Below are positions 24,242-34,989 of a stretch of DNA of 64,000 nt, piece after piece. Location: the NCBI RefSeq assembly GCF_014905175.1, contig NW_025220587.1, forward strand, positions 27,731 to 91,730. Reading direction: 5' to 3'. Position 1 is the first letter of the stretch. Every line of letters starts with the position of its first letter. The notes under the pieces were generated by a model. It worked only from the letters and a program-made list of their open reading frames with translations. It was not told the origin of the DNA and did no database searches. This DNA comes from Aphidius gifuensis. Taxonomy: Eukaryota > Arthropoda > Insecta > Hymenoptera > Braconidae. The position numbers and the translations under genes were made by a program.

Positions 24242-26948
24242 TTAACGGTTTCTTTTGTTCTCCAGGAATAACAAGGCTAGCAAGTCGCAACGCGCTTCTT
24301 GTTCTCGATGATATTTTTCGTAAAAATATGTAATATCTTGTCCATTAATATTTATTAATCCAGTTCCATTACCCCAAATTTTAACGGTTTCTTTTGATGA
24401 TTTTCTTTGGCAATCTAATTAAAATAAATTAATCAAGTTAAATAATAATAGTGACTATTAAAAGTAATAAATTTATTTACCTTTGACAACAATAAATGGT
24501 CGTTGTACTCCAACTAAAAATATAACAAACAAAATTGAACAATGAATAGAATATTATTATATTTATAGTTGTTGTTGTTTTTGTTTTTTTTAATTCAACT
24601 TACAAGAGTTATCATTATTCCTTCAGTTTGTACTTTGATAATTTCTCTAAATTTCATTAAAAGATCCTTGGCATGAGCTAAGTATGGATGTTCAGCTAAT
24701 CTTTCAGCAGAATAAAATACTAGTGATGAAAATGGTCTTCCTTCAATATCAAATTCAGCAGCTTTTTTTTTAGGATGTATTTTTTCTGGTTCATCCATTA
24801 TTGGACGTGCTCTTGGATCAAATATACCAGAAGGAAATAAATATTGTATTGCAGCCTGTATAATTTAATTTAATAAATAAATATTAATAAAGTTATAATT
24901 AATTATTTATATTAATTAATATAATACTTGCATTAACATCTTTTTGTGTAAATGAATCTAGACCCATCATATTAGCTAAATGTCGTTTCCCAATTAAATA
25001 TTCCTGAGTTTTTTTGTGAATAAATTCATCTAAAATTTAAAATTTCAATCAATTATTTGTCTTAATTTAACAATCATTAGCTTGATATAAAATTAATATA
25101 AACAACTTACCATGTTCTTTTGCACGTTGCAAATAAGCTTTCATAGCTTTGCTAAGTTTTTTTTGTTGTTTTGGTTCACCCTCATTGATAACATGATTAA
25201 TATCAACTGATACTGATGAAAACCTTAGAATAACATTCTAGAAGTAAACAAATATATAAATTAATAAACAAATATTTTAACCGACGTGAACCTAGAACCG
25301 CCGTTCGTCTAAAAAAATCGTAGGTAGGCTGATTCGACGCGTCTTGAATTGTAGTTAATTGTAGTGAAAAGTGTTTTAATTGTAGTTAAAAAAATAAGGG
25401 TTAAATAAAGGGTTAAAAGTAAACTTTTTTAAAAATAGCCTTAGGACATTGCAAATAGGTCAAAAAGCTTCGTTTGGAATTGTAGTTAATTGTAGTGAAA
25501 AGGGTTTTAATTGTTGTTCAACAAATAAGGAATAAATAAAGGGTTGACTTATCAACTTTTTTGAAAATAGTCTTAAGACATTGCAAATAGGTCGGATAGT
25601 TTCGTTTGGAATTGTAGTTAATAGAAAGGGTTTTAATTGTAGTTCAAAAAATACTTATGAAAAATTAAAATTAAAATTTCGGAGCAAAACTCATATTAAT
25701 ATTTCTAGTTATCTCTAAAAAATTGTACGTAGTCTCATTAGACGCGTGTTGAATTGTAGTTAATTGTAGTGGAAAGGATTTTAATTGTAGTTGAATAAAT
25801 AAAGGGTAAATGAAGGGTTAAAAGCAAACTTTTTCAAAAATAACCTTAGGACATTGCACATAGTTAAAAGCTTGTTGAATTTAGAATTTAGTGAAAGGGT
25901 TTTAATTGTAGTTTAAAAAATAAGGAATAAATTTTGTAGAATAATTCATATTAAAATTCCTACAATTTCTTTGCCCACTATTTTTTTAACTACAATTAAA
26001 ATGTTTTTTACTACAATTAACTACAATTTAAGACGCATCTAATGAGACTACGTACAATTTTTTAGAGATAACTAGAAATATTAATATGAGTTTTGCTCCG
26101 AAATTTTAATTTTAATTTTTCATAAGTATTTTTTGAACTACAATTAAAACCCTTTTCACTACAATTAACTACAATTCCAAACGAAACTATCCGACCTATT
26201 TGCAATGTCTTAAGACTATTTTCAAAAAAGTTGATAAGTCAACCCTTTATTTATTCCTTATTTTTTGAACTACAATTAAAATCCTTTTTACTACAATTAA
26301 CTACAATTCAGGACGCATCTAAAGAGATTATGTACGACTGTTAGAGATAACTAGAAAAATTAATATGAGTTTTGCTCCAGAATTTTAATTTTAATTTTTC
26401 ACAAGTATTTTTTGAACTACAATCAAAACCCTTTTCACTACAATTAACTACAATTCCAAACGAAGCTTTTTGACCTATTTGCAATGTCCTAAGGCTATTT
26501 TTAAAAAAGTTTACTTTTAACCCTTTATTTAACCCTTATTTTTTTAACTACAATTAAAACACTTTTCACTACAATTAACTACAATTCAAGACGCGTCGAA
26601 TCAGCCTACCTACGATTTTTTTAGACGAACGGTGGTTCTAGGTTCACGTCGGTAATATTTTAATATATTATGTTGTTTACATTTCTCATTTTCAATTTTT
26701 AGGTTATGCATAGAAGCAGTTATAAATAAATATATCAAAATTGTCATGACAATTGTTTAACAAGCAAAAATAAATTTACTTACATTTTGTTGAGTTAAAT
26801 ACGATGTTGATGAACAAGCATTACCTATATTTTTAATAACATTTCTGTAAACATTGGATCTAATAAAAAATCCGCATGATACAGTCAACGCCAATTCAAA
26901 AAAAATACTGTAGGTATATAACAAATAACACTGCAACAGCAACTGTCA
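24242..26948 (-). CDS. mRpS9: Mitochondrial ribosomal protein S9 (uS9m), C-terminus disrupted
   Basis: Exons on the minus strand: ~26784-26948 (transit-peptide-like; the starting frame is unclear), 25111-25237 (KAMKAYLQRAKEH), 24932-25029 (KKTQEYLIGKRHLANMMG), 24604-24855 (AAIQYLFPSGIFDPRARP; HPKKKAAEFDIEGRPFSSLV), ~24482-24526 (GVQRPFIVVKD) and ~24242-24415 (ETVKIWGNGTGLININGQDI, then TYFYEKYHREQ). These are hallmarks of uS9m, a small mitoribosomal subunit protein that contacts rRNA near the decoding region. After HREQ the conserved C-terminal core is missing; the frame ends in 18 unrelated codons, although another frame there (LRLASLV.PGEQKKPLKKKG) recalls the normal Lys-rich end. The 24604-to-24526 junction is also one base out of phase. 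The original gene, or its assembly, has lost part of the 3' exon. Confidence 0.78.
24856..24931 (-). other. GC-AG intron in mRpS9
   Basis: The donor reads AAT|GCAAGT and the acceptor ATACAG|GCT. Using the GC donor keeps DVN|AAIQYLFPSG in phase, whereas the nearby GT (GTATT) would not. GCAAGT is the classic strong context for GC donors. Confidence 0.55.
25281..26652. mobile_element. 1.37-kb fold-back element with TAA target duplication
   Basis: The entire element is an inverted repeat with ~650-bp arms. The left end starts CCGACGTGAACCTAGAACC and the right end finishes GGTTCTAGGTTCACGTCGG. TAA flanks both sides (25278-25280 and 26653-26655), as for PIF/Harbinger insertions. Each arm contains ~155-bp subrepeats built on TTGTAGTTAATTGTAGTG. 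It lies in the first intron of mRpS9 and would form a very long hairpin in the pre-mRNA. Confidence 0.85.
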
Positions 26949-27346
26949 TTTATTTAATAACAATAACAACACTGAACAACACTACATGAATTTTTTACTT
27001 GTTTTTACTTATCGGCAATATAAAATTTCTACCTATATTTTAGTAAATTTTTTAAAGTTATATAATTTAGTTGATTTTGCCGTATATTATTAAATACCTA
27101 CTTCAAATAATATAAGTATATATATATTAATATATACTTAGTAATAATATTAAATTGTATTAAATATAAATAAGTATATAAACTAAGCAGCGAGATTGCA
27201 CTAGATTGTCTGCACTCTGCTGTTGTCTGCAGTCAGCTGCACCATATGTCCATATAGATAAGCACCTGTATTGAGATTTTGTGCCTTTGTAGTTCTTCAA
27301 ACAACCGTACGTCGCTAGCGCCATAAGTGAGCCGGTGAGACGGAAC

Positions 27347-28162
27347 TAGTGATGTGCAAATACCGGTATTTTATTTTTGATACCAAATACGGTACAAAAT
27401 ACGGTATTGATACGGTAATTTACCATTCAATACCGTATCAATAATCTGTATGTAAAAATACGGTATTAGTGAAATTTTCGATACCAATACCGTATTTACA
27501 ACTATAGAGATGTTACTCATGGTATTGAAAAATGAAAAATATATGAACATAACTTGATTTTATTGTATAAATAAAAATAAATACATACGAAGTTATAGAT
27601 GATAAATAAATTCAATAAATAAATTCAGTAAATAAATTATATAGCAAAATTAAAATATAAAAAAAAAAAAATATTTGTCCTTAAAAAAATAAGGTTTTTT
27701 TAAATAAAAAAAGTTAGTATTATTGGAAGAAGTATTTATATTAATAAATTTTCATTACACTTAATAAGTTTCTTTGTTATTATATCGGCTTTTAAAATAA
27801 TAATGTCAATGTGGAATGTGCAATATAATAAAAACAGCTGAGCAATTGACATTTGACAATAAAACACAATATCAAATATGGCCGCTATTAATGACCAGTG
27901 CCACGGTTGATAATCTAGAAATTATATGAAAAAAAAAAAAAAAAATTTTTTTTTGCTGGTACCAAAAACAGAAAATACCGTATTTTCACCTATATAGTTG
28001 TAAAAATACCGTATCGAAAATTTTACTCGTATCTTACGGTATTTACATAAAAAAATCGGTAAAAGGCATATTGGTATGGTATTTCAATTTGATACCAAAT
28101 ACCGTATTTTACCGTATTTAATACCGGTAAAATACTAAATACCGTATCAGTCGACATCACTA
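27347..28162. mobile_element. hAT-type non-autonomous element, copy 1
   Basis: The ends TAGTGATGT and ACATCACTA form inverted repeats, and the 8-bp GACGGAAC flanks both ends (27339-27346 and 28163-28170). Subterminal regions contain many copies of TACGGTATT/AATACCGTA, as expected of transposase-binding motifs. It is 816 bp long with no transposase. Confidence 0.9.
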
Positions 28163-28178
28163 GACGGAACCAACGGAA

Positions 28179-28985
28179 TAGTGATGTGCAAATACCGGTA
28201 TTTTATTTTTGATACCAAATACGGTACAAAATACGGTATTGATACGGTAATTTACCATTCAATACCGTATCAATAATCTGTATGTAAAAATACGGTATCA
28301 GTGAAATTTTCGATACCAATACGGTATTTACAACTATAGAGATGTTACTCATGGTATTGAAAAATAAAAAATATATGAACATAACTTGATTTTATTGTAT
28401 AAATAAAAATAAATACATACGAAGTTATAGATGATAAATAAATTCAATAAATAAATTCAGTAAATAAATTATATAGCAAAATTAAAATATAAAAAAAAAA
28501 AAATATTTGTCCTTAAAAAAATAAGGTTTTTTTAAATAAAAAAAGTTAGTATTATTGGAAGAAGTATTTATATTAATAAATTTTCATTACACTTAATAAG
28601 TTTCTTTGTTATTATATCGGCTTTTAAAATAATAATGTCAATGTGGAATGTGCAATATAATAAAAACAGCTGAGCAATTGACATTTGACAATAAAACAAA
28701 ATATCAAATATGGCCGCTATTAATGACCAGTGCCACGGTTGATAATTTAGAAATTATATGAAAAAAAATTTTTTTTTGCTGGTACCAAAAACAGAAAATA
28801 CCGTATTTTCACCTATATAGTTGTAAAAATACCGTATCGAAAATTTTACTCGTATTTTACGGTATTTACATGGAAAAATCGGTAAAAGGCATATTGGTAT
28901 GGTATTTCAATTTGATACCAAATACCGTATTTTACCGTATTTAATACCGGTAAAATACCAAATACCGTATCAGTCGACATCACTA
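28179..28985. mobile_element. hAT-type non-autonomous element, copy 2
   Basis: Same family, orientation and layout as copy 1 at 27347-28162, nearly identical apart from poly-A length and scattered substitutions. It has its own 8-bp duplication CAACGGAA (28171-28178 and 28986-28993). Its left duplication abuts the right duplication of copy 1 exactly. Confidence 0.9.
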
Positions 28986-29125
28986 CAACGGAACTGAGCC
29001 GAGACGACCATCGAACACAGCTCTCATATTGCGCATCACCTATGCTTTCCCATATGATAAGTGGGCTCAAGTGGGCTGTTCGGATTTATTACGGTGCCGA
29101 CAATCTCTCCGTTGCAGTCATACTC

Positions 29126-29264
29126 CTCGAAAAAAATTTTTTGCGCATGTCCAAATAATCCGTTCGGTTCACATGTATACACAATGAATTTGTGTGCGTT
29201 GCCGAATGTTTCCGAGCTCCCACTCGAATAATAATTCGGACATGCGCAAAAGATTTTTGTCGAG
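29126..29264. repeat. Short inverted repeat upstream of the LRR gene
   Basis: The arms CTCGAAAAAAATTTTTTGCG..ATGTCC and GGACATGCGCAAAAGATTTT..GTCGAG pair over ~27 bp with a ~85-bp loop. It could be a small MITE or a cruciform-forming promoter element. The surroundings (28990-29400) are distinctly more GC-rich and may be the promoter of the downstream LRR gene. Confidence 0.5.
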
Positions 29265-29760
29265 CAGTTTGATTTCTGAGTTTGACGTTCCCAGTTTCCA
29301 TATTTAGGCGTTTCCATATGCGATTTACATAGAAATTGATTTTACAGCCGCCATGTTTACAAGCGGAAATTTTTAGCTTATCGTGACTCGTGAGCTTGAG
29401 TGAGCTTCAGCCATCCATTTTAGATATCCAAACCTCATTTTACAATTCACAACGCACCTACCTACTTTCTAAAATCTATATAAATAAATGTAGAATAAAT
29501 TTATCTAGTATCTCATACGCGTTAATTGTAATTCTGCGTTATACGTTAAGTATTTATACGTTTATACACACCCCGTTAAAGTTCAGTTCATGTAAGGTCT
29601 ACAACGATCTTGAAAAAAATTACAGGCAATTGATTTGCTGAACATACTTCAATACACAATATTCAATAAGCATAGCTTCATTAGTCATTTCTATTTGACA
29701 AGTTGCTGCTTAAAGTGTTTTAAACTACACCATTTCATTTACGTTCATTGGAAGAAAAAG

Positions 29761-29850
29761 GTATATAAATTGCAATAAATTTTCCAACAAATTTTTAAAA
29801 TTTAGTATTTGAAGTTGAAATAATTGATCCATTTTTTTTTTTTTTTTTAG
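29761..29850 (+). other. 5'-UTR intron of the LRR gene
   Basis: The donor AAAAAG|GTATAT and an acceptor with an 18-T tract ending TTTAG sit directly upstream of the start codon at 29869. This is predicted from splice signals only. Confidence 0.45.
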
Positions 29851-29868
29851 ATTAGCTGAAAATAAAAA

Positions 29869-31613
29869 ATGAATACTAATCTGGATAATTATTTAAGTCC
29901 CACCGAATGTCTTGAAAAAAATATGTTAATTCCAAACGAAGAAGTAAGTTTTGAATTTTATATTATATCAAAATCAAGTGAATATATAGTTGATTAATTG
30001 AGTTTTTAGCTGCTCTAATTATTTATTGTTATTTGAATAAAATAATAAATTAATTTTTTTTATTATAGCTCAAGGCACGCGACGAAAATTATTATCTACG
30101 TAATGAAATAATGGAAATCATAAAAGAAAATGATGACGATGATGAAGATGAAAAAAATTTTGAAAATCCCATAATGGATAAGGAAAAAAAAGAAAAATTA
30201 ATGGCACATTATGATATGCTTATGTTCGAAATGGATCACCAATTTCGTGTTCATCCACATTTCGAAAAACGTAAGAAAATAACAACAGTATAATTTTTAA
30301 TGATAAAAATTAAATTTCGTATAATTATAAATGTACTAATGATAATGATTAATTAATTTTTCAGTATGCGAAGATTTTCGGAACAAATTTGTTTCTTCAA
30401 GCTTTACAACATATATTTTTCATGATTCCCATTATGATGAGGATTATGATGAGGATTATTATCATTCAGAACGAAATGATTTAAAATATGTAATTGATCT
30501 ATGTGGACCTAAATTAACTTGTCTAGATGTAACAAGCTATCCTAATTCACAAATAATGCCATTAATTAACAATAATTGCCCAAATCTTAAGCAACTTCGA
30601 TTACGATTTAAAAGAATTGAAAGTGAAGATTTTAGAAATGTTTTTTCTAATATGATTAATCTCAAAGGGCTGAGGATTCAATGGGAATGTGAAAATTCAA
30701 CTTTACCAATGACTTTGGTTGAGTCATTGGAACAAGTTGGTGGAACCTTGAAATATTTATTTCTTAGAAATAATTTAAAGCAAAATGATATTTCCTTACC
30801 AGACTCATTGGCTTGGGTAAATTTAAATTTTTAACTGATATATTATGCATTGAAAAAAATTTATTTAATTTTTTAATAAATTTATTTATTTTTCAGATAT
30901 TTCCTAAATTGGTTGCTTTGGAAGAGTTAGGTATATTTGGTTTTGGACTAAGTCAACCATTACTCCAGTCGATAGGTAAAATTGAGAATTTGGTTAACCT
31001 GAGATTAGGGCCTTACCCAGAGAATACTTATCCAGTGTTTGATAAAAATATCACTATGTATCCAATTGGCAATTTAAAAACTTTGAAAATATTACGTATT
31101 GGTTGGAATTGTGGTGTTACAGATGAATTTTTAATTAATCTTTGTAATAATGCTAAGCAATTACAACGTTTATCTATAATTGGTACAAATATAACAGATA
31201 AAGGTATTATTGCATTTCGTAAGTTGAGACAATTAGAATACCTCGATTTTTGTTTAATTGATATTTATTCAGCTGATGTAATTGAAAAAAAAAATGAGTT
31301 CATCACCGATAAATCAATTCGAAGCTTATGTAATCAAAAATTACGCAAATTGGATTTTTCGAATTGCCTTGAAATTACTAATAGATCAGTGATTGAACTT
31401 GTTAAAAAAGCACCAAGTTTAAAACATTTATACATTAAAAATACAAAAGTAACTTTTGAAGTTGTTGAAGAAATATCTGACTCAATGAGACATCGTAAAA
31501 GACCAATATTTGTGTTTGTTTCCTTTAAAAATCGTAATGGTGCTTTCGAGTCATTAGCAAAATCAGTTAATGTTCATTTTGTGCCTCCATTTGAAGATTC
31601 ATCAATTAATTAA
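29869..31613 (+). CDS. Leucine-rich repeat (RNI-like) protein, intact copy
   Basis: Four coding exons join in phase: 29869-29943, 30069-30270, 30365-30816 and 30897-31613, giving ~481 residues. The N-terminal part is acidic (DDDDEDE) and contains no evident F-box. From exon 3 on there are LRRs of the RNI/FBXL type (LKQLRLRFKRI, LKGLRIQWEC, LKYLFLRNN, LKILRIGWNCGVTDEFLINLC, LRKLDFSNCLEITNRSVIELV). RNI-like LRRs usually mediate protein-protein contacts, for example in SCF ubiquitin ligases. No signal peptide is visible, so a cytosolic or nuclear role is likely. It is the functional-looking parent of the pseudogene at 15964-21570 and a paralogue of the minus-strand gene at 34990-36750. Confidence 0.85.
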
Positions 31614-32254
31614 TAATATATGATAATAATTATTATTACTATTGTATTTTTCCATGAACATGTGTTTTAATTATGTAATAAATCATAAAACTACTTTGTT
31701 AAAAAACCATTAAAAATTATAAAAATAAAATAAATAAGGTTTTTTTTTTTATTATATTAAAAAATAAATAAGGTTTTGATTTAAATATTTACATGTGATT
31801 AATTTATTTTTATTCTATTGTTATTTCTAGTTAAATAAAATTATTGATAGTTAAAATGATACCCATGTAGCTTTAAATAATATTATTTATAAATTGTAAT
31901 ATAATTCCAAGTGTTTCATACAAATTTTCATGCAGTTTTTTATATACTTACCAGCTAATTTTAATAATCATTATAAATTCATATAAAAACAATATTATTT
32001 GTTTAAATAATATTTTCTGTTTTTTTTTTATTGATAGCTGGTGTGCAATTAGCAGTTTTCATTACTTTTGATTATTTATGGTGGGTGGCTGAGTGTATTG
32101 TAGGATTTTATTTCACTCAACTGTCATGTGTTCATACATGAAAAAAAAAAAACGAATCATCTGAAACCATCAATCTAAATTTCGAAACAAATAATGATTG
32201 TTGAAAAATTTAATTCATTTATTATTTGACAAAAACGTAGAAACAATATCATTG
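31614..32254. other. AT-rich intergenic region
   Basis: This is the 3' flank of the LRR gene. The first ~210 bp are shared with the flank of the duplicated pseudogene copy (21390-21570). No gene is seen in the rest. Confidence 0.5.
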
Positions 32255-32990
32255 AGTTGATCGCTATGTTCTGTTAATATTTTGGCAGTACGAAGTTCAT
32301 GTTCTTGTTGATAAATAACAACAATTAAAGCTTGTTAAAGCTGGGTTCCAGTTAACAATGATAAATTATTATTACATTTATTTTTAGTATTTTTATCATT
32401 TGTATTATTTTTTACATCAAATGTTGATGTTAAATTTGGTACTTCAGCTTCTTTATTATTAATTTTATCATCTAATGTTTCAGAATTTGTTGTTCTTTTT
32501 GTAGCACTTAATCATTCTGGTAGATCATCTTGTGGTAATGCATTTACTGATTTTTTCACGTCAACTTTAGGCTGTACAAAAAATTAAAATATCAAGTAAA
32601 ATATTAAGTAAAGAAAAATAATATTCACCTGAACTTGTTGGACAATTTCTTCAGTAGATTTTGATGTTGTCCCCAAAAGACCAAGAGGATCATCAAGAAT
32701 ACTTGATTTACCTCTTCTTCTTGGCTCTCTAGAGAGTTAAGAAATTAAAATATCAAGTAAAATATTGAGTAAAGAAAAATAATATTTACCTGAACTTGTC
32801 GGACAATTTCTTTAGCGGGTTTTAATATATTTCCCAAAAGACCAAGAGGATCGACAAGTATATTTGATTAAGCCCTTCTTCTTGGCTTTCTAGTTACTGA
32901 ATTCGTGAGTATAAAACCAGTTGATGATGTTTTAACAGTTCGGGCATCATCGTTATTTTAAAAATTTGGCATTGTATCGAATTTATCAAT
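32255..32990 (-). pseudogene. Partial FBF1 duplicate (with an internal tandem copy)
   Basis: 32255-32575 matches FBF1 at about 41575-41880, and 32620-32740 matches ~41945-42060. The latter exon is repeated a second time at ~32750-32960 with more divergence. Stops and altered codons interrupt the frames (for example TTGTTAAAGC in place of TTGTTCAAGC, and TAAGCCC in place of TAGCTC). It is an untranslatable fragment of the FBF1 locus. Confidence 0.8.
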
Positions 32991-33302
32991 ACATTTCCTC
33001 CACGAAGACGAGCAGACTGAATTAAATCATTACAAAGTGAAAAATATTGTGTTAAATTTTGATCTGGTGTATCAGCTGCATAAAGAATGTTTATCCTAAA
33101 TATTCAAATTTAAAAAACATTTTGATTAATAAATAATATACATATGCAAAATGACCAATAAAAAAATATATATCAACTTACAGAGTGAAGTCTACGTGCA
33201 GCATCATGAATTGATAAAATATGTGTTATTTGAAATTGTTCTAATTGTACTTGATCTTTACTATCACGATAATTACCAACATAAAGACCTGGTAACACCT
33301 GG
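32991..33302 (-). pseudogene. DUSP22/15-like phosphatase fragment
   Basis: Two exon-like pieces encode VLPGLYVGNYRDSKDQVQLE, then FQITHILSIHDAARRLHS (33182-33302), and AADTPDQNLTQYFSLCNDLI, then QSARLRGGNVL (~32991-33100). These match the N-terminal half of JSP1-type dual-specificity phosphatases. The sequence stops just before the catalytic HCxxGxxR loop and runs straight into the FBF1 duplicate. It therefore lacks the active site and is a relic. Confidence 0.75.
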
Positions 33303-34980
33303 AAAAAGTAAAATATTTTCTAATTAATACAATATTTTTTATACATTTATGTAGGTCAAATTATTGTATACGATAATGCTCTTAGTAAAAAAAAAAAAAA
33401 AACGTAAACCAGATAAGTCTTGCATTAAAAAGATTTACAGCTTAGTCGATTTATTTGACCTCGTTGTCCAACAAAATAAAATCTCATTCACATTGATTTC
33501 TATTCACCAGTTTGCTCTATTGTTCTAACATGTCATTTATTCTATTTTAAAATAGAAAAATAATAATAAAAATAAATATTTTGCTAGAATTATTAATGAA
33601 TTATTTTAAATTAAATTTATTCAAATTATTGACGATAAAATTTCATATAAAATCACGTTTAAATGAGCTTATAGATTATTCAAAATTTTTTTAAATTATA
33701 AATTTAACTTCTTATCCGTTGGGAGTAATATTTTATTCATTATAATTATCATACTGAGTTGCTATTAATAATTTTTGTCACTCAAATTCATTCATTAACT
33801 TCCTGACGTAAATAAAACATTATTGATTTTATTTAATATCCTTAAAAATAGATGAATATATATTCAAAATTTGCAAATAGACCAGTAGATAATTTATGTG
33901 AAAATTAAATTTAAAAAACATTGCTCAAAGTTTGAGTTGAGTTTTTTTTTTTCAACTTTTTATTTCAATGAATTAATAGATTTTAAAAATTTTTTCAATA
34001 ATTAAAAATGCTTGTGTTAGATTGACAAGTTTAAATAATAAAAAAAAATTATTTTCATTAGCTTTATTCTACTGGGAAATATGCACAATGACATTTTTTA
34101 TTTTAATTGTGTGAATGAAAACATCAATTGCAATTTTTATTTTCACCAGTGTTCCTTTTTCACTTAAAATTATTGCCCATTCATATGTTTATCCAATGAA
34201 CATTATTATCTTGATTAATTGAAAATCAATGTGTCAAGAATGAAAAATCAATGTGTTGATTGTTTAAATTATTCTGAACAATTTATCAAAATAAAATAAA
34301 AATACTTGAAGTATTATTTTCATTATTTATTTTGTTACAATCGATATCTGATAAACTTCATCTTGATTCAAAATTACGATTGAAGGGTATTTTTTTACTG
34401 CAGAGTCACTTTTTCAAGTCAAAAGAAAAAAAATATAGACACACAACAAGATAATCAACATGATAAGCACCTAACATTGATTTCCAATTCTCAAACTATC
34501 AACGAATAAAAAAAATTACCAAGCTCTGAAAGTTATTTGGAATTATTTTATACATTACCCAACCAAATAAGTTGCTTGAAAAAAAAAATATATTATGCTG
34601 TTGGTAAGGATAATTAATTACCTATACTTTTAAAAAATATAAATCATCAAAAGGACTTAACATCTGTTTGGCATTTATCCAAAAATATTGAATGGCGCCA
34701 TATACAAAGATGATTTCCATCAAATCTTTGTCGTATTTTTTTAATTTTTTTTTTCTATTTGTTTTATTTTTGCATTAAAAAATATTTATTAGTCACATCG
34801 ATATCAACTAAGCATCAGCATGCATTTATGATTAAAAAATAAAAATATTATTTTCATTAAAATAAATGCATTTAATAATTATAATAATTATGAAAAAAAA
34901 AAATTTATTGAATTTTAAATAAAGAGTTAAATATTGAATAATGACAAATGATTTATTTATATTAAATTAAATTTATTTAT
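33303..34980. other. AT-rich region without recognisable genes
   Basis: Low-complexity A/T sequence with scattered poly-A and poly-T runs. I see no conserved coding frame, RNA gene or bounded transposon. Confidence 0.5.
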
Positions 34981-34989
34981 ATATCAAAT

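Noticed and set aside
27347..28985. Simple tandem duplication of one 0.8-kb segment
   Set aside because: Each copy has its own distinct 8-bp target duplication, so two insertions explain it better.
28846..29317. Overlapping minus-strand frames near the hAT element end
   Set aside because: They run from transposon end into flanking DNA without domain similarity; composition is non-coding.
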